Shown here: positions 31,172 through 40,692 of the stretch, piece by piece
Position numbering within the stretch: position 1 is the first letter of the stretch
Layout of the letters: every line of letters starts with the position of its first letter
Origin: a virus
Strand: one strand, 5' to 3'
Length of the DNA stretch: 64,000 nt
Virus record (IMG/VR): IMGVR_UViG_3300030339_001052
Coordinates: 1-64,000 of that record
The notes under the pieces: model-generated
Database searches by the model: none
Told to the model about the DNA's origin: nothing
The model's input: only the letters and a program-made list of their open reading frames with translations
Made by a program: the position numbers and the translations under genes

Positions 31172-31485
31172 GTATAGATAGATACAAGCAATTTAGAATA
31201 AATGGAATGACAAAAAACATCCCATTTATTAAATTAAAATTTAAAACATCCGATAAAATAGAATATTATAAATTAGGTACATCACGAATGGATTTAATTT
31301 CTTATAAATACTATCAAGACGCAAGCTATGGCTGGTTAATAATGTTAGCGAATCCAGAATATGGTGGATTAGAATTCAATATTCCAGATGGTGTTCCATT
31401 AGTAGTTCCATTTCCACTTGAAACATCGATTACTCAATATAATTTTGAAATTGATAAATATATTAGATATTATGGAATTGTATAA
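31168..31485 (+). CDS. Baseplate wedge protein (gp53-like)
   Basis: 105 aa, overlapping the previous gene by ATGA. Core: YYKLGTSRMDLISYKYYQDA, SYGWLIMLANPEYGG and IPDGVPLVVPFPLE, the LysM-like plan of T4 gp53 and related wedge proteins (the xxRLDLxAxKYYGDxxxWWxIxxxN pattern). T4 gp53 is 196 aa, so this is a short form. It joins wedge sectors or wedge to hub. Confidence 0.8.
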   Translation: MSIDRYKQFRINGMTKNIPFIKLKFKTSDKIEYYKLGTSRMDLISYKYYQDASYGWLIMLANPEYGGLEFNIPDGVPLVVPFPLETSITQYNFEIDKYIRYYGIV

Positions 31486-31534
31486 TTCTTTAAATAGCAC
31501 AAAAATAAACTATAATATTATTAAAACCAAATAA

Positions 31535-34500
31535 ATGTCAGATTCACCAACAATTGGAAAAGTTTTATATTTCGATCCAAACAACAGCATTGTAGATATA
31601 AATGGAAATATAAGTGATAAACCATCTGATCTAATGCAAAACCCAGAAGATCTTTGTATTGGGGTTGACTTACAGGTAACAGTTAAAAATCAGAGTAATA
31701 TAACTTCAAGTGATAAAAAAACAACTTATAATTTAATTGGTCCGAATACTAAAATAAATTTTTTAGAAGGTGAAAATTTGGGTGGCGTAAATGTACTAAC
31801 TGATTTTTTTGCTAATTTAGGCGATAAGGATAATGATGTTGAAAATATTCATGAGGCAATGTGTGTTAGTTCAATTGATATTGAATTTAGTTCATGGTAT
31901 GCTGCATCGGTTGTTATTAATTTTACAGATGTTAGGGGTGCGTCCCTAATGTCATCGGCTGATTATGTGGATACTTTAAAGGATAGTAATTTAAGTGTTG
32001 GTGATAAAAATCAAAGTCTATTTAAATCATTTTTTGATTTTCCATATCCAATATATATCTTAAAGATTAAAGGGTTTTATGGTGATGCCGTTTCTTATCC
32101 TCTACATTGTTCTGATTTCAAAGCAACTTTTAATGCAACAACAGGTAATTTTGATATAGTTGTTAGTTTCATTGGTTACACATACGCAATGCTAAATGAT
32201 GTACAAATGTCATATTTAATGGCTGCTCCTTATTGTAAATTTGCTGGTGCTGGTTCTGATTATTGGGATGCTCAGGTGGCTAATGGTAGATTTTTATCAT
32301 CGGATGGGTCACCATTACCCAAATTAGTTTCATTGATGAATAAAGTCAAAGAAGGTGATTATCAAATAAAAAAAATATCGCAAAATTCAGTTTCAAGCGG
32401 GTTACAAGAAAAAAAGAACGAACGAAATATGCTATTTGATATTAAGGATAATTATTTAAAACCTTATTTATCTGAAATAAAAACAACTTACAATAGTGGT
32501 ATTTATGATTACGAACTTAATTTAGTGAATATAAATTCAAAAGCAGCTACCTTAATAGATGGGACGCTAAACAATATATTAAATACACAAATAGATAATA
32601 TAGATAAAAAAATACTTGAATATAAAGAAATATTTCCAACATCGATTGTTTTTAATTCATATAGTGGTAAAAGCTGGTTAAAACCAAAAAAATCGAGCGA
32701 TGGTAATTTTGAAGTTATATTTAAACCAATAGGCGTTGCAATGGTTGATTTAAATAATAAATTAACCGAACAAATAGCCGACCTAAGTAATTTATTAAAC
32801 AACGAAAAAAACAATAGTCTTACTGAGGTATATGAAATGAAACCAAATATATATAATTATTTTAAGGTGTTGGTTGCTCATATGGAAACATTTTATAATC
32901 TGATTTATATTTGCAAACATAAAATCCCTGAAGATAGACATTTTGATAAAAATATGGGTTTAAATTCAACAGATTTAAAAATTAAATATGATAAACAAGG
33001 GCAACCAATTTTATCTCCATTTCCTTGGTATTCACAACTTGGAAAAGATGGTAGAATGGAAGATGCTTGGATTGGAGAAGTTGCGCCTAATTTATTAGAA
33101 GTTGAACTTATCGATGCGTTAATAAATGCTAAGACAGATATACAAAAAGAATTAGATAAAATAAAAGTAAATGAAGTAATAAAAGAACCTAATAATATAG
33201 ACCCAAAGGCTACTGTTACGATTGGTGAGCTTTATTATCCAATGAATGCATTTGATAATACAATTAATTTAATTGGAGGAAAAACAGAAAACCCATATAA
33301 AGATTTTAAAGAAAATGATATAAATACTATTTATGATCGCTTATTTTTAAGAACCTATATATCTAATTTATTATCTGGGGCTGCTACACATGTGGATTAT
33401 AATCAAAATTTTGCATTAGCAGAATCAAGAAATATATTTGAGGAAGTTGGTGGAAATACTTTTAAATTAGAACAAATTCAAAATCAAATAAGAGTATTAG
33501 ATGGTAAGACGGTTACCGATATGAGTAAATATAATAATACTTTTAGGGATAAATGGGCAAATACAGATAAATGGGTTTCAAAGTTTTTACCATTATTTGA
33601 AGATATTAATGTTAATTACACTTCTTATGGTAAACAAGTTGATTTATTAGAAAAAAGAAATAAACATTGGGTTTCGTTTGATCCAGATTATAATGGACAA
33701 TTATTTAAGAAACAAACTAATTTTTCTATTGTTGAAGGTACAGAAAACGCAAATAAAATAACAAACGATTATTATTTAAAAATTATTAATAATATTAAAA
33801 ACAGTGGTCAAAATTTTGATAAAATAATGAATAACTATTATTTTATTGATGATAAAAATGACCCAATTTCCTATAAGTATATAGGGGGTGATAGCTCAGG
33901 CACTAATATATTTAATAAAATATGTGAAGCTAAAAGACATCCACTTGATAATGTTAAGGCTAAAGAAAATTCAGTAAATACAAATGCCTTTATTGTTTAC
34001 GATAAAGCTAAAATAAATCCAAAGTTTATATATCAAGAAAGTATTAATTTTGATACTTTATATAATATTTATTTACCAGCAGGAGGAAAAATATTAAATA
34101 GTAATTCTGATATATTTAAAAACTATCAAAAAAGTAAAGATCCTTCAGTGTCTAATAATTATTCATACCCATTTATTGGTGGATATTATTTTGATATTCC
34201 GTTTTCGCTTTTCGGTCATCCTTTCTATTATAATCAAGCTGGAACTTTTAATACATCCAATGATAAAAACTTACAAGTATCCGATTTTCATAAGGCTATA
34301 TTATTTTTAAATTCATTGAATATTAATGTAAAAGAAACTGAATCTTTATTTTTAGAAAATAAAAATAATGGGGTTTACAATTCAAGTAATTATTTAAATA
34401 GAGCTTCATTTATGGCTCGTTTACCAAAAGCTTCTATATTATTAATAGGTGGAATGCTTTGGCAATTTAATAATTCATTTCCTTTTAAAGGATTAAAAGG

Positions 34501-37342
34501 TATTAAATTACCAAATAGAAATCAATATTTTAAAAAAAATAATTTATTTACATTAATAGGAGAGGAACAAACTAGTGTTAATTATGAAAATTGTAATTTA
34601 TTTTTTAAAGATGAAAACAATCAATCAGTGGATAAATATAAAAGTATATTTAGTGTAGCTGAAGAAGATTTTCTAATTAAGGAATTTACAAATTGGGCAA
34701 TAATTGATTGGCAAAAAATTAAAAATCAATTTGAACTAAGAATTAAAACTAAAGACGTTAACACAAATAAGACAGTTATTGGGCCACGGGGCTTGAAATC
34801 TTTAGTAGAAAATATATCAGAAATTTATTTAGAAAATAATATAAGCAATTTATATAATTATATTAATATTTCTAATAATAATTTTATTGAAAGATCAAAA
34901 GAGATAGAAAAAGAACATTCAAGTCAATATAAAGCTCTACAGGTATTAGATTTTTTAATTTTAATTAATAAAGATGATACCGTTGGAGTTAAAACAATTA
35001 TTAATTTATTATTAACAGACTGCGTATTAGCATATAGTGGAAACAATATGAATGGTAATATTATTAATGTTAGCACTATGCAAAAAACAATGCTGTCTAC
35101 AATAAACAACAATTTAGGTAGTATTAAAAACCCATCAGTTCAAACAGCACTCGGCATCACGAATATTAAAAATTCAGATAAAAAAGGTATTGCATCGATT
35201 GATTATAATCCCGATATGAAATTAGCTGTTTATTCTTATATAAAAACACTTAATGATAAGTGGGTTAGTGGATTTTCCGATCCATCTGAATACCAATGGA
35301 TAACAAGTAAAAAAGATATTAACACAAAAGTTAGTCAATTTAAAGCACTACCAAATGTTGTTGGCGATTATTATATCCGAAATTTTAGGTTCATTGATAG
35401 GGCACATAATGATATAGGTGTGGATATGTTAATAAATTATAGACAATTATTTGATTTAATAGATTCAAACACAACCCAGAAAACGTTATTTTCAGCGATG
35501 ACAGATGTTTTACAACAAAATCAAATGTTATTTTTACCAATGCCAAGCTACCAATCATTTGATAACGCAAAAGATTTTAGTAAAATATTTAAACCAATAC
35601 CATTTGTTGAATCTAAATTAATGACTAATGATGTTGATTATGACACATCAATGTATTTATGTATGTATGCTGGTAGACCATCAAGTAAATTAGATCAAGG
35701 AAAAAATGGAATGTTTGATAATGATGGGTATTCATTTAATAAACCACATGAATTACCAAGTGATTATAAAACACACGATAATAATCAAGAAGAACAAGCT
35801 CAAGTACCAGCAATTGCTGTAAACTTTGGTCAACAGAATCAACAATATTTTAAAAATGTGCAGTTGAATATGTCAAATCCGAATACGACAGATGCATCTA
35901 TTAGAATTCTTAAAAATTTAAATGACAGAGCAAGTCAAAACGCAACGGTAGAACCAATCGGACAAGATTTATTTAGTTTATATAGTCAATATTCATATTC
36001 TTGTGAAGTTGAGATGATGGGTTGTCCTCAAATACAACCAATGATGTATTTCCAATTGAATAATATACCAATGTGGAATGGTGCATATATGATTTTTAAA
36101 ATAAAACATTCAATTAAACCTGGAACTATGACAACAAGTTTCACAGGTATGAGAATGGCAAAAACTTATCCAAAATTGATATCACAAAATGCTATTTCCT
36201 TTAAATTAGTTGGTGATTTAGAAAATTATGGGAATTTTACCGTACCAGTAGAGGGTAAAGATGAAGATAAATTTACAGATATAACAGCACCTGAAAACTC
36301 CAAATTAAAGTTTATTGATGGAAATCATTTCTTTGTAAAGGATTATTTTGTTTTTGGTGGAGAAGGATTGAAAGGTAAAAAAGTAACGGAAAAAGTTTAT
36401 AATAGGATTAGTTATTTATCGCAGGTAGTTGAAAAAATTTATTCTGAATGGACAGGATTAGGATATAATTCATTTAATATATTATCAGCGTTTAGGGATA
36501 AACTAATTAACGGAAATAATGGATCAGCACATCTAATGGGTTTAGGTGTGGATATTCAAATACCGACAGATACATCAAAGGATGCTCAAAACTCTTTATT
36601 TTCATATATTCAAACAATGATGACAAAAGGATTACCTATTGACCAATTAATATTAGAAACTCGTAATAGTACATCTTATTTAATACATATTGGGTTAGCA
36701 TCACAAACAGGTAATAAAAATGATGATAATAGAATACCAAAAATAGAAAGTAGTAGGTATGTATCTCGCGGAGAAGTTAAAACAATTAATTATAAAACAG
36801 ATAATAATAAATATACCGAATTAACGAAAATACCTGAAGCTATGTGGCCTCAAACAGGTGAACAATCGATTAAAGATACAACAAAACCAACAAATACAAA
36901 AGACGTACAATTATATGTAAAAACAACATTAAAAAATAGTGGGTTAAGTAAATTTCAAGTGGCTGGTGTAATGGGTAATATTTACCAAGAGAGTACTTTT
37001 AATTTAAACGCAAATCCAGCGACAACAGCCCATAATATGTATTATGGTTTAATCCAATGGAGTTTAGCATCATACAATCAAGGTGGAACATATGAAGGGT
37101 TAAAAACAAAGGTTGGTAATACAAAAGAATCACAAATGACATATTTGATTAACCACACAAATGGTTATTCTAATTTCGTTAACTTAAGTCAATCAAGTAA
37201 AACCCCAGAAGAAGCGTCGTTGATATTTTCAAATAAAGTTGAGATTTGTGGTAAATCATGTGTAAATGCGGATAGAGATGCTTTTTCTCGAAGTTTTTAT
37301 CAAAGATTTAATGATCCTAATGATTATTTATATTGGGGGTAA
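31535..37342 (+). CDS. Giant baseplate hub protein with two peptidoglycan hydrolase domains
   Basis: 1935 aa. The N-terminal 250 residues (WYAASVVINFTDVRGASLMS, FDFPYPIYILKIKGFYGDAV, FNATTGNFDIVVSFIGYTYA) look like a hub barrel region of the gp27/gp5 kind. A long central structural part follows. From about 1595 to 1725 is an M15-type peptidase fold: SAHLMGLGVD carries S1664, H1666 and D1673, and YLIHIGL carries H1718, the zinc-ligand pattern of D-Ala-D-Ala carboxypeptidase-like endopeptidases. From about 1790 to 1930 is a phage tail lysozyme domain: VAGVMGNIYQESTFN with E1819 as likely catalytic acid, then YGLIQWS. One protein would thus cut both peptide stems and glycan strands at entry. Confidence 0.82.
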   Translation: MSDSPTIGKVLYFDPNNSIVDINGNISDKPSDLMQNPEDLCIGVDLQVTVKNQSNITSSDKKTTYNLIGPNTKINFLEGENLGGVNVLTDFFANLGDKDNDVENIHEAMCVSSIDIEFSSWYAASVVINFTDVRGASLMSSADYVDTLKDSNLSVGDKNQSLFKSFFDFPYPIYILKIKGFYGDAVSYPLHCSDFKATFNATTGNFDIVVSFIGYTYAMLNDVQMSYLMAAPYCKFAGAGSDYWDAQVANGRFLSSDGSPLPKLVSLMNKVKEGDYQIKKISQNSVSSGLQEKKNERNMLFDIKDNYLKPYLSEIKTTYNSGIYDYELNLVNINSKAATLIDGTLNNILNTQIDNIDKKILEYKEIFPTSIVFNSYSGKSWLKPKKSSDGNFEVIFKPIGVAMVDLNNKLTEQIADLSNLLNNEKNNSLTEVYEMKPNIYNYFKVLVAHMETFYNLIYICKHKIPEDRHFDKNMGLNSTDLKIKYDKQGQPILSPFPWYSQLGKDGRMEDAWIGEVAPNLLEVELIDALINAKTDIQKELDKIKVNEVIKEPNNIDPKATVTIGELYYPMNAFDNTINLIGGKTENPYKDFKENDINTIYDRLFLRTYISNLLSGAATHVDYNQNFALAESRNIFEEVGGNTFKLEQIQNQIRVLDGKTVTDMSKYNNTFRDKWANTDKWVSKFLPLFEDINVNYTSYGKQVDLLEKRNKHWVSFDPDYNGQLFKKQTNFSIVEGTENANKITNDYYLKIINNIKNSGQNFDKIMNNYYFIDDKNDPISYKYIGGDSSGTNIFNKICEAKRHPLDNVKAKENSVNTNAFIVYDKAKINPKFIYQESINFDTLYNIYLPAGGKILNSNSDIFKNYQKSKDPSVSNNYSYPFIGGYYFDIPFSLFGHPFYYNQAGTFNTSNDKNLQVSDFHKAILFLNSLNINVKETESLFLENKNNGVYNSSNYLNRASFMARLPKASILLIGGMLWQFNNSFPFKGLKGIKLPNRNQYFKKNNLFTLIGEEQTSVNYENCNLFFKDENNQSVDKYKSIFSVAEEDFLIKEFTNWAIIDWQKIKNQFELRIKTKDVNTNKTVIGPRGLKSLVENISEIYLENNISNLYNYINISNNNFIERSKEIEKEHSSQYKALQVLDFLILINKDDTVGVKTIINLLLTDCVLAYSGNNMNGNIINVSTMQKTMLSTINNNLGSIKNPSVQTALGITNIKNSDKKGIASIDYNPDMKLAVYSYIKTLNDKWVSGFSDPSEYQWITSKKDINTKVSQFKALPNVVGDYYIRNFRFIDRAHNDIGVDMLINYRQLFDLIDSNTTQKTLFSAMTDVLQQNQMLFLPMPSYQSFDNAKDFSKIFKPIPFVESKLMTNDVDYDTSMYLCMYAGRPSSKLDQGKNGMFDNDGYSFNKPHELPSDYKTHDNNQEEQAQVPAIAVNFGQQNQQYFKNVQLNMSNPNTTDASIRILKNLNDRASQNATVEPIGQDLFSLYSQYSYSCEVEMMGCPQIQPMMYFQLNNIPMWNGAYMIFKIKHSIKPGTMTTSFTGMRMAKTYPKLISQNAISFKLVGDLENYGNFTVPVEGKDEDKFTDITAPENSKLKFIDGNHFFVKDYFVFGGEGLKGKKVTEKVYNRISYLSQVVEKIYSEWTGLGYNSFNILSAFRDKLINGNNGSAHLMGLGVDIQIPTDTSKDAQNSLFSYIQTMMTKGLPIDQLILETRNSTSYLIHIGLASQTGNKNDDNRIPKIESSRYVSRGEVKTINYKTDNNKYTELTKIPEAMWPQTGEQSIKDTTKPTNTKDVQLYVKTTLKNSGLSKFQVAGVMGNIYQESTFNLNANPATTAHNMYYGLIQWSLASYNQGGTYEGLKTKVGNTKESQMTYLINHTNGYSNFVNLSQSSKTPEEASLIFSNKVEICGKSCVNADRDAFSRSFYQRFNDPNDYLYWG

Positions 37343-37361
37343 TAATAATCCCTGAAACCAC

Positions 37362-37392
37362 TTGTTTTTCTCATATTTTATATGTACATTTG
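37362..37392 (+). promoter_or_regulatory. Bacteroidota-type promoter
   Basis: TTG, 20 nt, TACATTTG, 24 nt before the start at 37417. Sequence around it is nearly the same as at 39505 (CACTTG, then TTTTCTC and TATTTTAT), so the two promoters are probably co-regulated. Confidence 0.78.
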
Positions 37393-37416
37393 TTTGGAAT
37401 CATAAATAAGTTTTAA

Positions 37417-38022
37417 ATGTACATCGGTAATATAGTTTCATTGGTTGAATCAAACACCAACCAATTATTTAATTTAACAACAGATATAAATAATATAGAC
37501 TCAGAACTCCCAACACTAATAATAGGTTGGGAGTTTACAAAGTTGATATATGGAGAGAATAAACCATCCATATTAGAAAAGAAAATAGAAAATAGGTTAT
37601 ATTGGACATTTTCAAAAAAAGAACGTAGGGTAGATTACGAAGAAGATTATAAATCATTTATTGAAAACTGTATTGAATATGCATCCACCAAAATAGAGTA
37701 TCACTTTTTAAATGTATTAACAGATAAAAAAAGTTTTATTAAAAAACTTATTAAGAACCTTACTTCTACAAAGATTTTTTCTATTTATATTAAAAATAAT
37801 TCATTTATATATATATTTGATGAAACAAAAATAATAGGGGTAGATTTCAATGCTATTGATTTTTTGAAAATAGATCGCAAAAAAATTTACCGAATACTAT
37901 ATCATAACAAAAATAATTTATTCTTTAATTCGGATTTTTTAGATAAGGAAATAAGTATAAATATTCAAGTTAAAAATAATAAATTAATACCGTACCTATA
38001 TAAAGTAATAAATAATGGATAG
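37417..38022 (+). CDS. Unknown 201-aa protein
   Basis: Lys/Ile/Asn-rich, no recognised motif. It begins MYIGNIVSLVESNTNQLF and has paired strands (KIFSIYIKNNSFIYIFDETK) and a C-terminal region of alternating helices and strands. It starts a transcription unit behind a host-type promoter, immediately after the tail hub gene, and overlaps the next gene by 8 nt. Its place at the head of the replication region suggests a middle-phase role; this is only inferred. Confidence 0.6.
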   Translation: MYIGNIVSLVESNTNQLFNLTTDINNIDSELPTLIIGWEFTKLIYGENKPSILEKKIENRLYWTFSKKERRVDYEEDYKSFIENCIEYASTKIEYHFLNVLTDKKSFIKKLIKNLTSTKIFSIYIKNNSFIYIFDETKIIGVDFNAIDFLKIDRKKIYRILYHNKNNLFFNSDFLDKEISINIQVKNNKLIPYLYKVINNG

Positions 38023-38437
38023 TAATAAAAAATGTATGTTAATAGCAACCTTTATACCAAAATTAAAGGTTGAGTCGTTTATCGGTTATGTAAGTAAAAA
38101 ATTCAATATAAAAAATGAATTTATATTTATATATGAAATTGAGGATAACGAATTTGATTATTTACTTACATTTAAATTGAAAAATGATAAGCGAATTGAT
38201 TTAAAATTTCACTTTACAAACGCAACAATAGTTAACACTAAGTCTGGTTGTATTTTTTCGATTAATGGATTAAATAGATTAATTGAAGGTGAAACAGGTT
38301 GTGATATTGGGAATACAATTTATTCCAATCATCAAATAAATTGGGGGGATTATAGTGGAAAGCTTATATTATCAAATAAAAGCCAGCTTTCAATCAAAAA
38401 TATTAAAAAAATTGATATAAAAACTACAATTATTTAA
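38015..38437 (+). CDS. Unknown 140-aa protein coupled to the 37417 gene
   Basis: Alpha/beta protein, MLIATFIPKLKVESFIGYVS, FIFIYEIEDNEFDYLLTFKL, SIKNIKKIDIKT. The first strand-helix-strand unit (about 7-60) resembles a ferredoxin-like or ACT-like fold, without identifiable family. Overlap with the upstream gene implies a two-gene functional unit. Confidence 0.6.
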   Translation: MDSNKKCMLIATFIPKLKVESFIGYVSKKFNIKNEFIFIYEIEDNEFDYLLTFKLKNDKRIDLKFHFTNATIVNTKSGCIFSINGLNRLIEGETGCDIGNTIYSNHQINWGDYSGKLILSNKSQLSIKNIKKIDIKTTII

Positions 38438-38446
38438 TTTTTTATA

Positions 38447-38459
38447 TATTTATATTAAA
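38447..38459 (+). promoter_or_regulatory. Candidate phage late promoter (TATTTATA)
   Basis: TATTTATATTAAA 47 nt before the ATG at 38502 (26 nt before an alternative ATG at 38481). Confidence 0.5.
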
Positions 38460-38501
38460 TAACAAGTTCATCTATATTCGATGAATATAAAATTATATAT
38501 T

Positions 38502-38717
38502 ATGGCAGTTAAAATTATAACCAAACAAATGCATGAAAGACTTGATTCTTTTATTCAAAATGTACCAGCAAATAATATTAAACCATTAGAAGTAGTGGCT
38601 AACGAACAACAAATCGTTCCAACCAAGAAGACATTAAAAAAAACAGATGGTCTAATTGAACGTATAGATAGTAAAATATTTATTACAGAAGATAATCGTC
38701 AGCTACTCCAAGATTAA
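38502..38717 (+). CDS. Unknown 71-aa protein
   Basis: I take the ATG at 38502 (MAVKIITKQMHERLDSFIQN) because ATGGCA after an AT-rich leader is the common start form here; an in-frame ATG at 38481 would add seven hydrophobic residues. The rest is polar, with a Lys/Thr-rich centre and a C-terminal IERIDSKIFITEDNRQLL. No family. It shares the late-type promoter with the next gene, so it may be a small head or core protein. Confidence 0.55.
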   Translation: MAVKIITKQMHERLDSFIQNVPANNIKPLEVVANEQQIVPTKKTLKKTDGLIERIDSKIFITEDNRQLLQD

Positions 38718-38730
38718 TATAGTTAAAATT

Positions 38731-39471
38731 ATGAAATATAGAGAACTAAACGAAAACGAACTTAAATCCGTTAAGAAAAAATTTGGAATGATAACAGAAT
38801 ATTCATTTATTACAAATCGAGATGATATGTTATTAGATGAAGATGATGAAGACCCTAATAATAATCTTCCTGTACTAGATCAAACACAAGATGCAGTAAC
38901 GCCAACAGAGCCAGCAATGATTGACCCAGCTTCATCAGCACCAGCAGACCCATCAATGGATTTACAACCAGAACAGCCAATTGAAGGACCACAAGCTCCA
39001 GATCCAATGGAAATGCCACCAATGGATACGGCACCTATTGAAACACCAGAAGTTGAAGTTGATGTCACACAATTAACCCAAGATCAAAAACAAGTTGATG
39101 ATAAGGTTAGTTCATTAGCAGATCAAACATCTCAAATGATGGAGTTACTTGCTTCTATTACGGATAAAGTAGATGGTATTACATCTAAAATTGACAGCGA
39201 CACCGAAGCTATTAGACAGGAAATTGAAAAACGAAATCCAACACCAAAAGAAGTATTACAAAAACGTCAAACACTTGGTGATCCATTCAATCAAACTCCA
39301 GAGGATTTTTGGAATCAGAAAGAAGAAGAAGGGCAATATGAATTGAGTGATGATAAAAACCTTGAAATTAAGCCATCCGACCTCGATGATAATGCAATGA
39401 ATGTTTACAAAAGCTTTGGAATTAAAGATAATGAAGTAAACCAATCACTTAAAGGTGTAATGGGATATTAA
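38731..39471 (+). CDS. Pro/Asp-rich coiled-coil virion or core protein
   Basis: 246 aa. The N terminus (MKYRELNENELKSVKKKFGM) is a basic helix. Residues about 32-110 are highly acidic and Pro/Met/Gln-rich (PVLDQTQDAVTPTEPAMIDP, PMEMPPMDTAPIE). A coiled coil follows (DDKVSSLADQTSQMMELLAS, ITDKVDGITSKIDSDTEAIR), then a polar tail. This make-up is typical of head-core or internal virion proteins, but no homologue is recognised. Behind a late-type promoter and before a host-type promoter. Confidence 0.55.
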   Translation: MKYRELNENELKSVKKKFGMITEYSFITNRDDMLLDEDDEDPNNNLPVLDQTQDAVTPTEPAMIDPASSAPADPSMDLQPEQPIEGPQAPDPMEMPPMDTAPIETPEVEVDVTQLTQDQKQVDDKVSSLADQTSQMMELLASITDKVDGITSKIDSDTEAIRQEIEKRNPTPKEVLQKRQTLGDPFNQTPEDFWNQKEEEGQYELSDDKNLEIKPSDLDDNAMNVYKSFGIKDNEVNQSLKGVMGY

Positions 39472-39504
39472 ATTTAATATAACCAAAATAAATTCAATCC
39501 ACAC

Positions 39505-39535
39505 TTGCTTTTCTCGTATTTTATTGGTACATTTG
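39505..39535 (+). promoter_or_regulatory. Bacteroidota-type promoter for the gp32-like SSB operon
   Basis: TTG, 20 nt, TACATTTG. It lies 90 nt before the SSB start, leaving a leader with one strong hairpin. Confidence 0.78.
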
Positions 39536-39557
39536 TTGAGAAAGTAGGAGAAAAAAT

Positions 39558-39592
39558 AACACCGATTACATAATTAATGGTCGGTGTTTTTA
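39558..39592 (+). promoter_or_regulatory. Leader hairpin in the SSB mRNA (attenuator or operator)
   Basis: AACACCGA (39558-39565) pairs with TCGGTGTT (39581-39588), followed by TTTAAAAC and a 30-nt unstructured A/T leader to the ATG. It lies between promoter and gene, so it is not an end-of-gene terminator for the SSB. In T4, gp32 represses its own mRNA by binding an unstructured AU leader behind a pseudoknot; the layout here is similar. Confidence 0.55.
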
Positions 39593-39624
39593 AAACTTAA
39601 AATAATAATTTAAATTAAATAAAA

Positions 39625-40596
39625 ATGAGTGAAAATGTAAATGCATTTGATGCAAAACGAAATGAAATTAAGGCTTCCAAACCGAAGGCTTATGAAAAAA
39701 AAGAGGTTAAATATAGTGAGAAAAATTATTTAGACACCCGAATCACCAAAGGTGAGAAAAAAGAGTTACAATTTAGGTTAATCCAACTATCAAACGAATC
39801 AGACGAAATTTTTGAAGAAGTTTTTTTTCATTGGGACAGCAACGCAAAAAAGTCATTCGTATGTGCTAAGCACACTAAAAACGTTCCAGAAGGAACTGAA
39901 AAAGAATGTCCTTATTGTGATTTAGAAGAGGGTTATTGGACTGAATATAATATAGAAAAGAATAGGCCAGTAAAACCAAATAATATCAATGAAATTGAAA
40001 AAGATGTTATTTATAAAAATGACTTAAAAGTGGATAGTGCTAAAAAATCCGCATTGGCAAATAAAGCACAAGCAAATTTTGTTTTTAGGGGTATTGAAAG
40101 GGTAACTACCAAAAATGAAGTCTTAAATGAATCTAAATTTTGGAAGGTATCAGAAGCTGTTTTGGATAACATTGGTACTATTAAAGATCAGAATATTAAA
40201 TATAAAATCGATATTTTTGATTTAAAAACTGGAAAGGATTTATTAATCACGTATGTCCTGAAAGAAAAGAAATCTAAATACGGTGGTTTAACATCTGATA
40301 TGGTTCAGACACCACTTAGCGAAGATGAGTCAGAAAGTAAAGCATTTATTGAAAATGATTTAAAGTGGTATCAGGTATATACAATTAAGAGTTATGATTA
40401 TCTTAGTTTAATTATTAATGGAAAAACACCTTGGTTTGATAAACCATCCAACAAGTGGATTGATAAAGCCACATTAAATAGTTTAAAACCCGAAGAAGTA
40501 CCAAATAACGAGGAGGATGAAGAAGAAGATGTAGAAGATGTGGTAGTTACAAAAAAAGTTTCTTCCGAATCAGAAACAGACGACTTACCATTTTAA
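39625..40596 (+). CDS. Single-stranded DNA-binding protein (gp32-like)
   Basis: 323 aa (T4 gp32 is 301). Zinc site in the OB-fold core: FFHWD (H69), SFVCAKH (C80, H83) and KECPYCD (C95, C98), as in T4 gp32. The N-terminal basic region (NAFDAKRNEIKASKPKAYEK) corresponds to the cooperative-binding domain. The C-terminal tail is strongly acidic and ends DDLPF, the usual protein-interaction tail. It coats ssDNA at the replication fork and recruits recombination and helicase proteins encoded downstream. First gene of the replication operon; possibly self-regulated through the leader hairpin. Confidence 0.9.
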   Translation: MSENVNAFDAKRNEIKASKPKAYEKKEVKYSEKNYLDTRITKGEKKELQFRLIQLSNESDEIFEEVFFHWDSNAKKSFVCAKHTKNVPEGTEKECPYCDLEEGYWTEYNIEKNRPVKPNNINEIEKDVIYKNDLKVDSAKKSALANKAQANFVFRGIERVTTKNEVLNESKFWKVSEAVLDNIGTIKDQNIKYKIDIFDLKTGKDLLITYVLKEKKSKYGGLTSDMVQTPLSEDESESKAFIENDLKWYQVYTIKSYDYLSLIINGKTPWFDKPSNKWIDKATLNSLKPEEVPNNEEDEEEDVEDVVVTKKVSSESETDDLPF

Positions 40597-40617
40597 GAAA
40601 AAAGATATTTATTAATT

Positions 40618-40659
40618 AGCGGTAAAGCCTCTTCAGGTCATTATCTGAACGTAACCGCT
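40618..40659 (+). promoter_or_regulatory. Two-level hairpin between SSB and dUTPase genes
   Basis: Outer AGCGGT/ACCGCT encloses an inner TTCAG/CTGAA hairpin. No T tract follows, so RNA processing or translational control of the dUTPase (non-ATG start) is as likely as termination. Confidence 0.5.
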
Positions 40660-40692
40660 TCATAGTTTCATAAATCATTAAATAAAGTTATT

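Noticed and set aside
38880-39068. Gly/Ser-rich minus-strand frame
   Set aside because: Complement of the Pro/Asp-rich repeat region of the gene at 38731; the repeated composition alone makes it.
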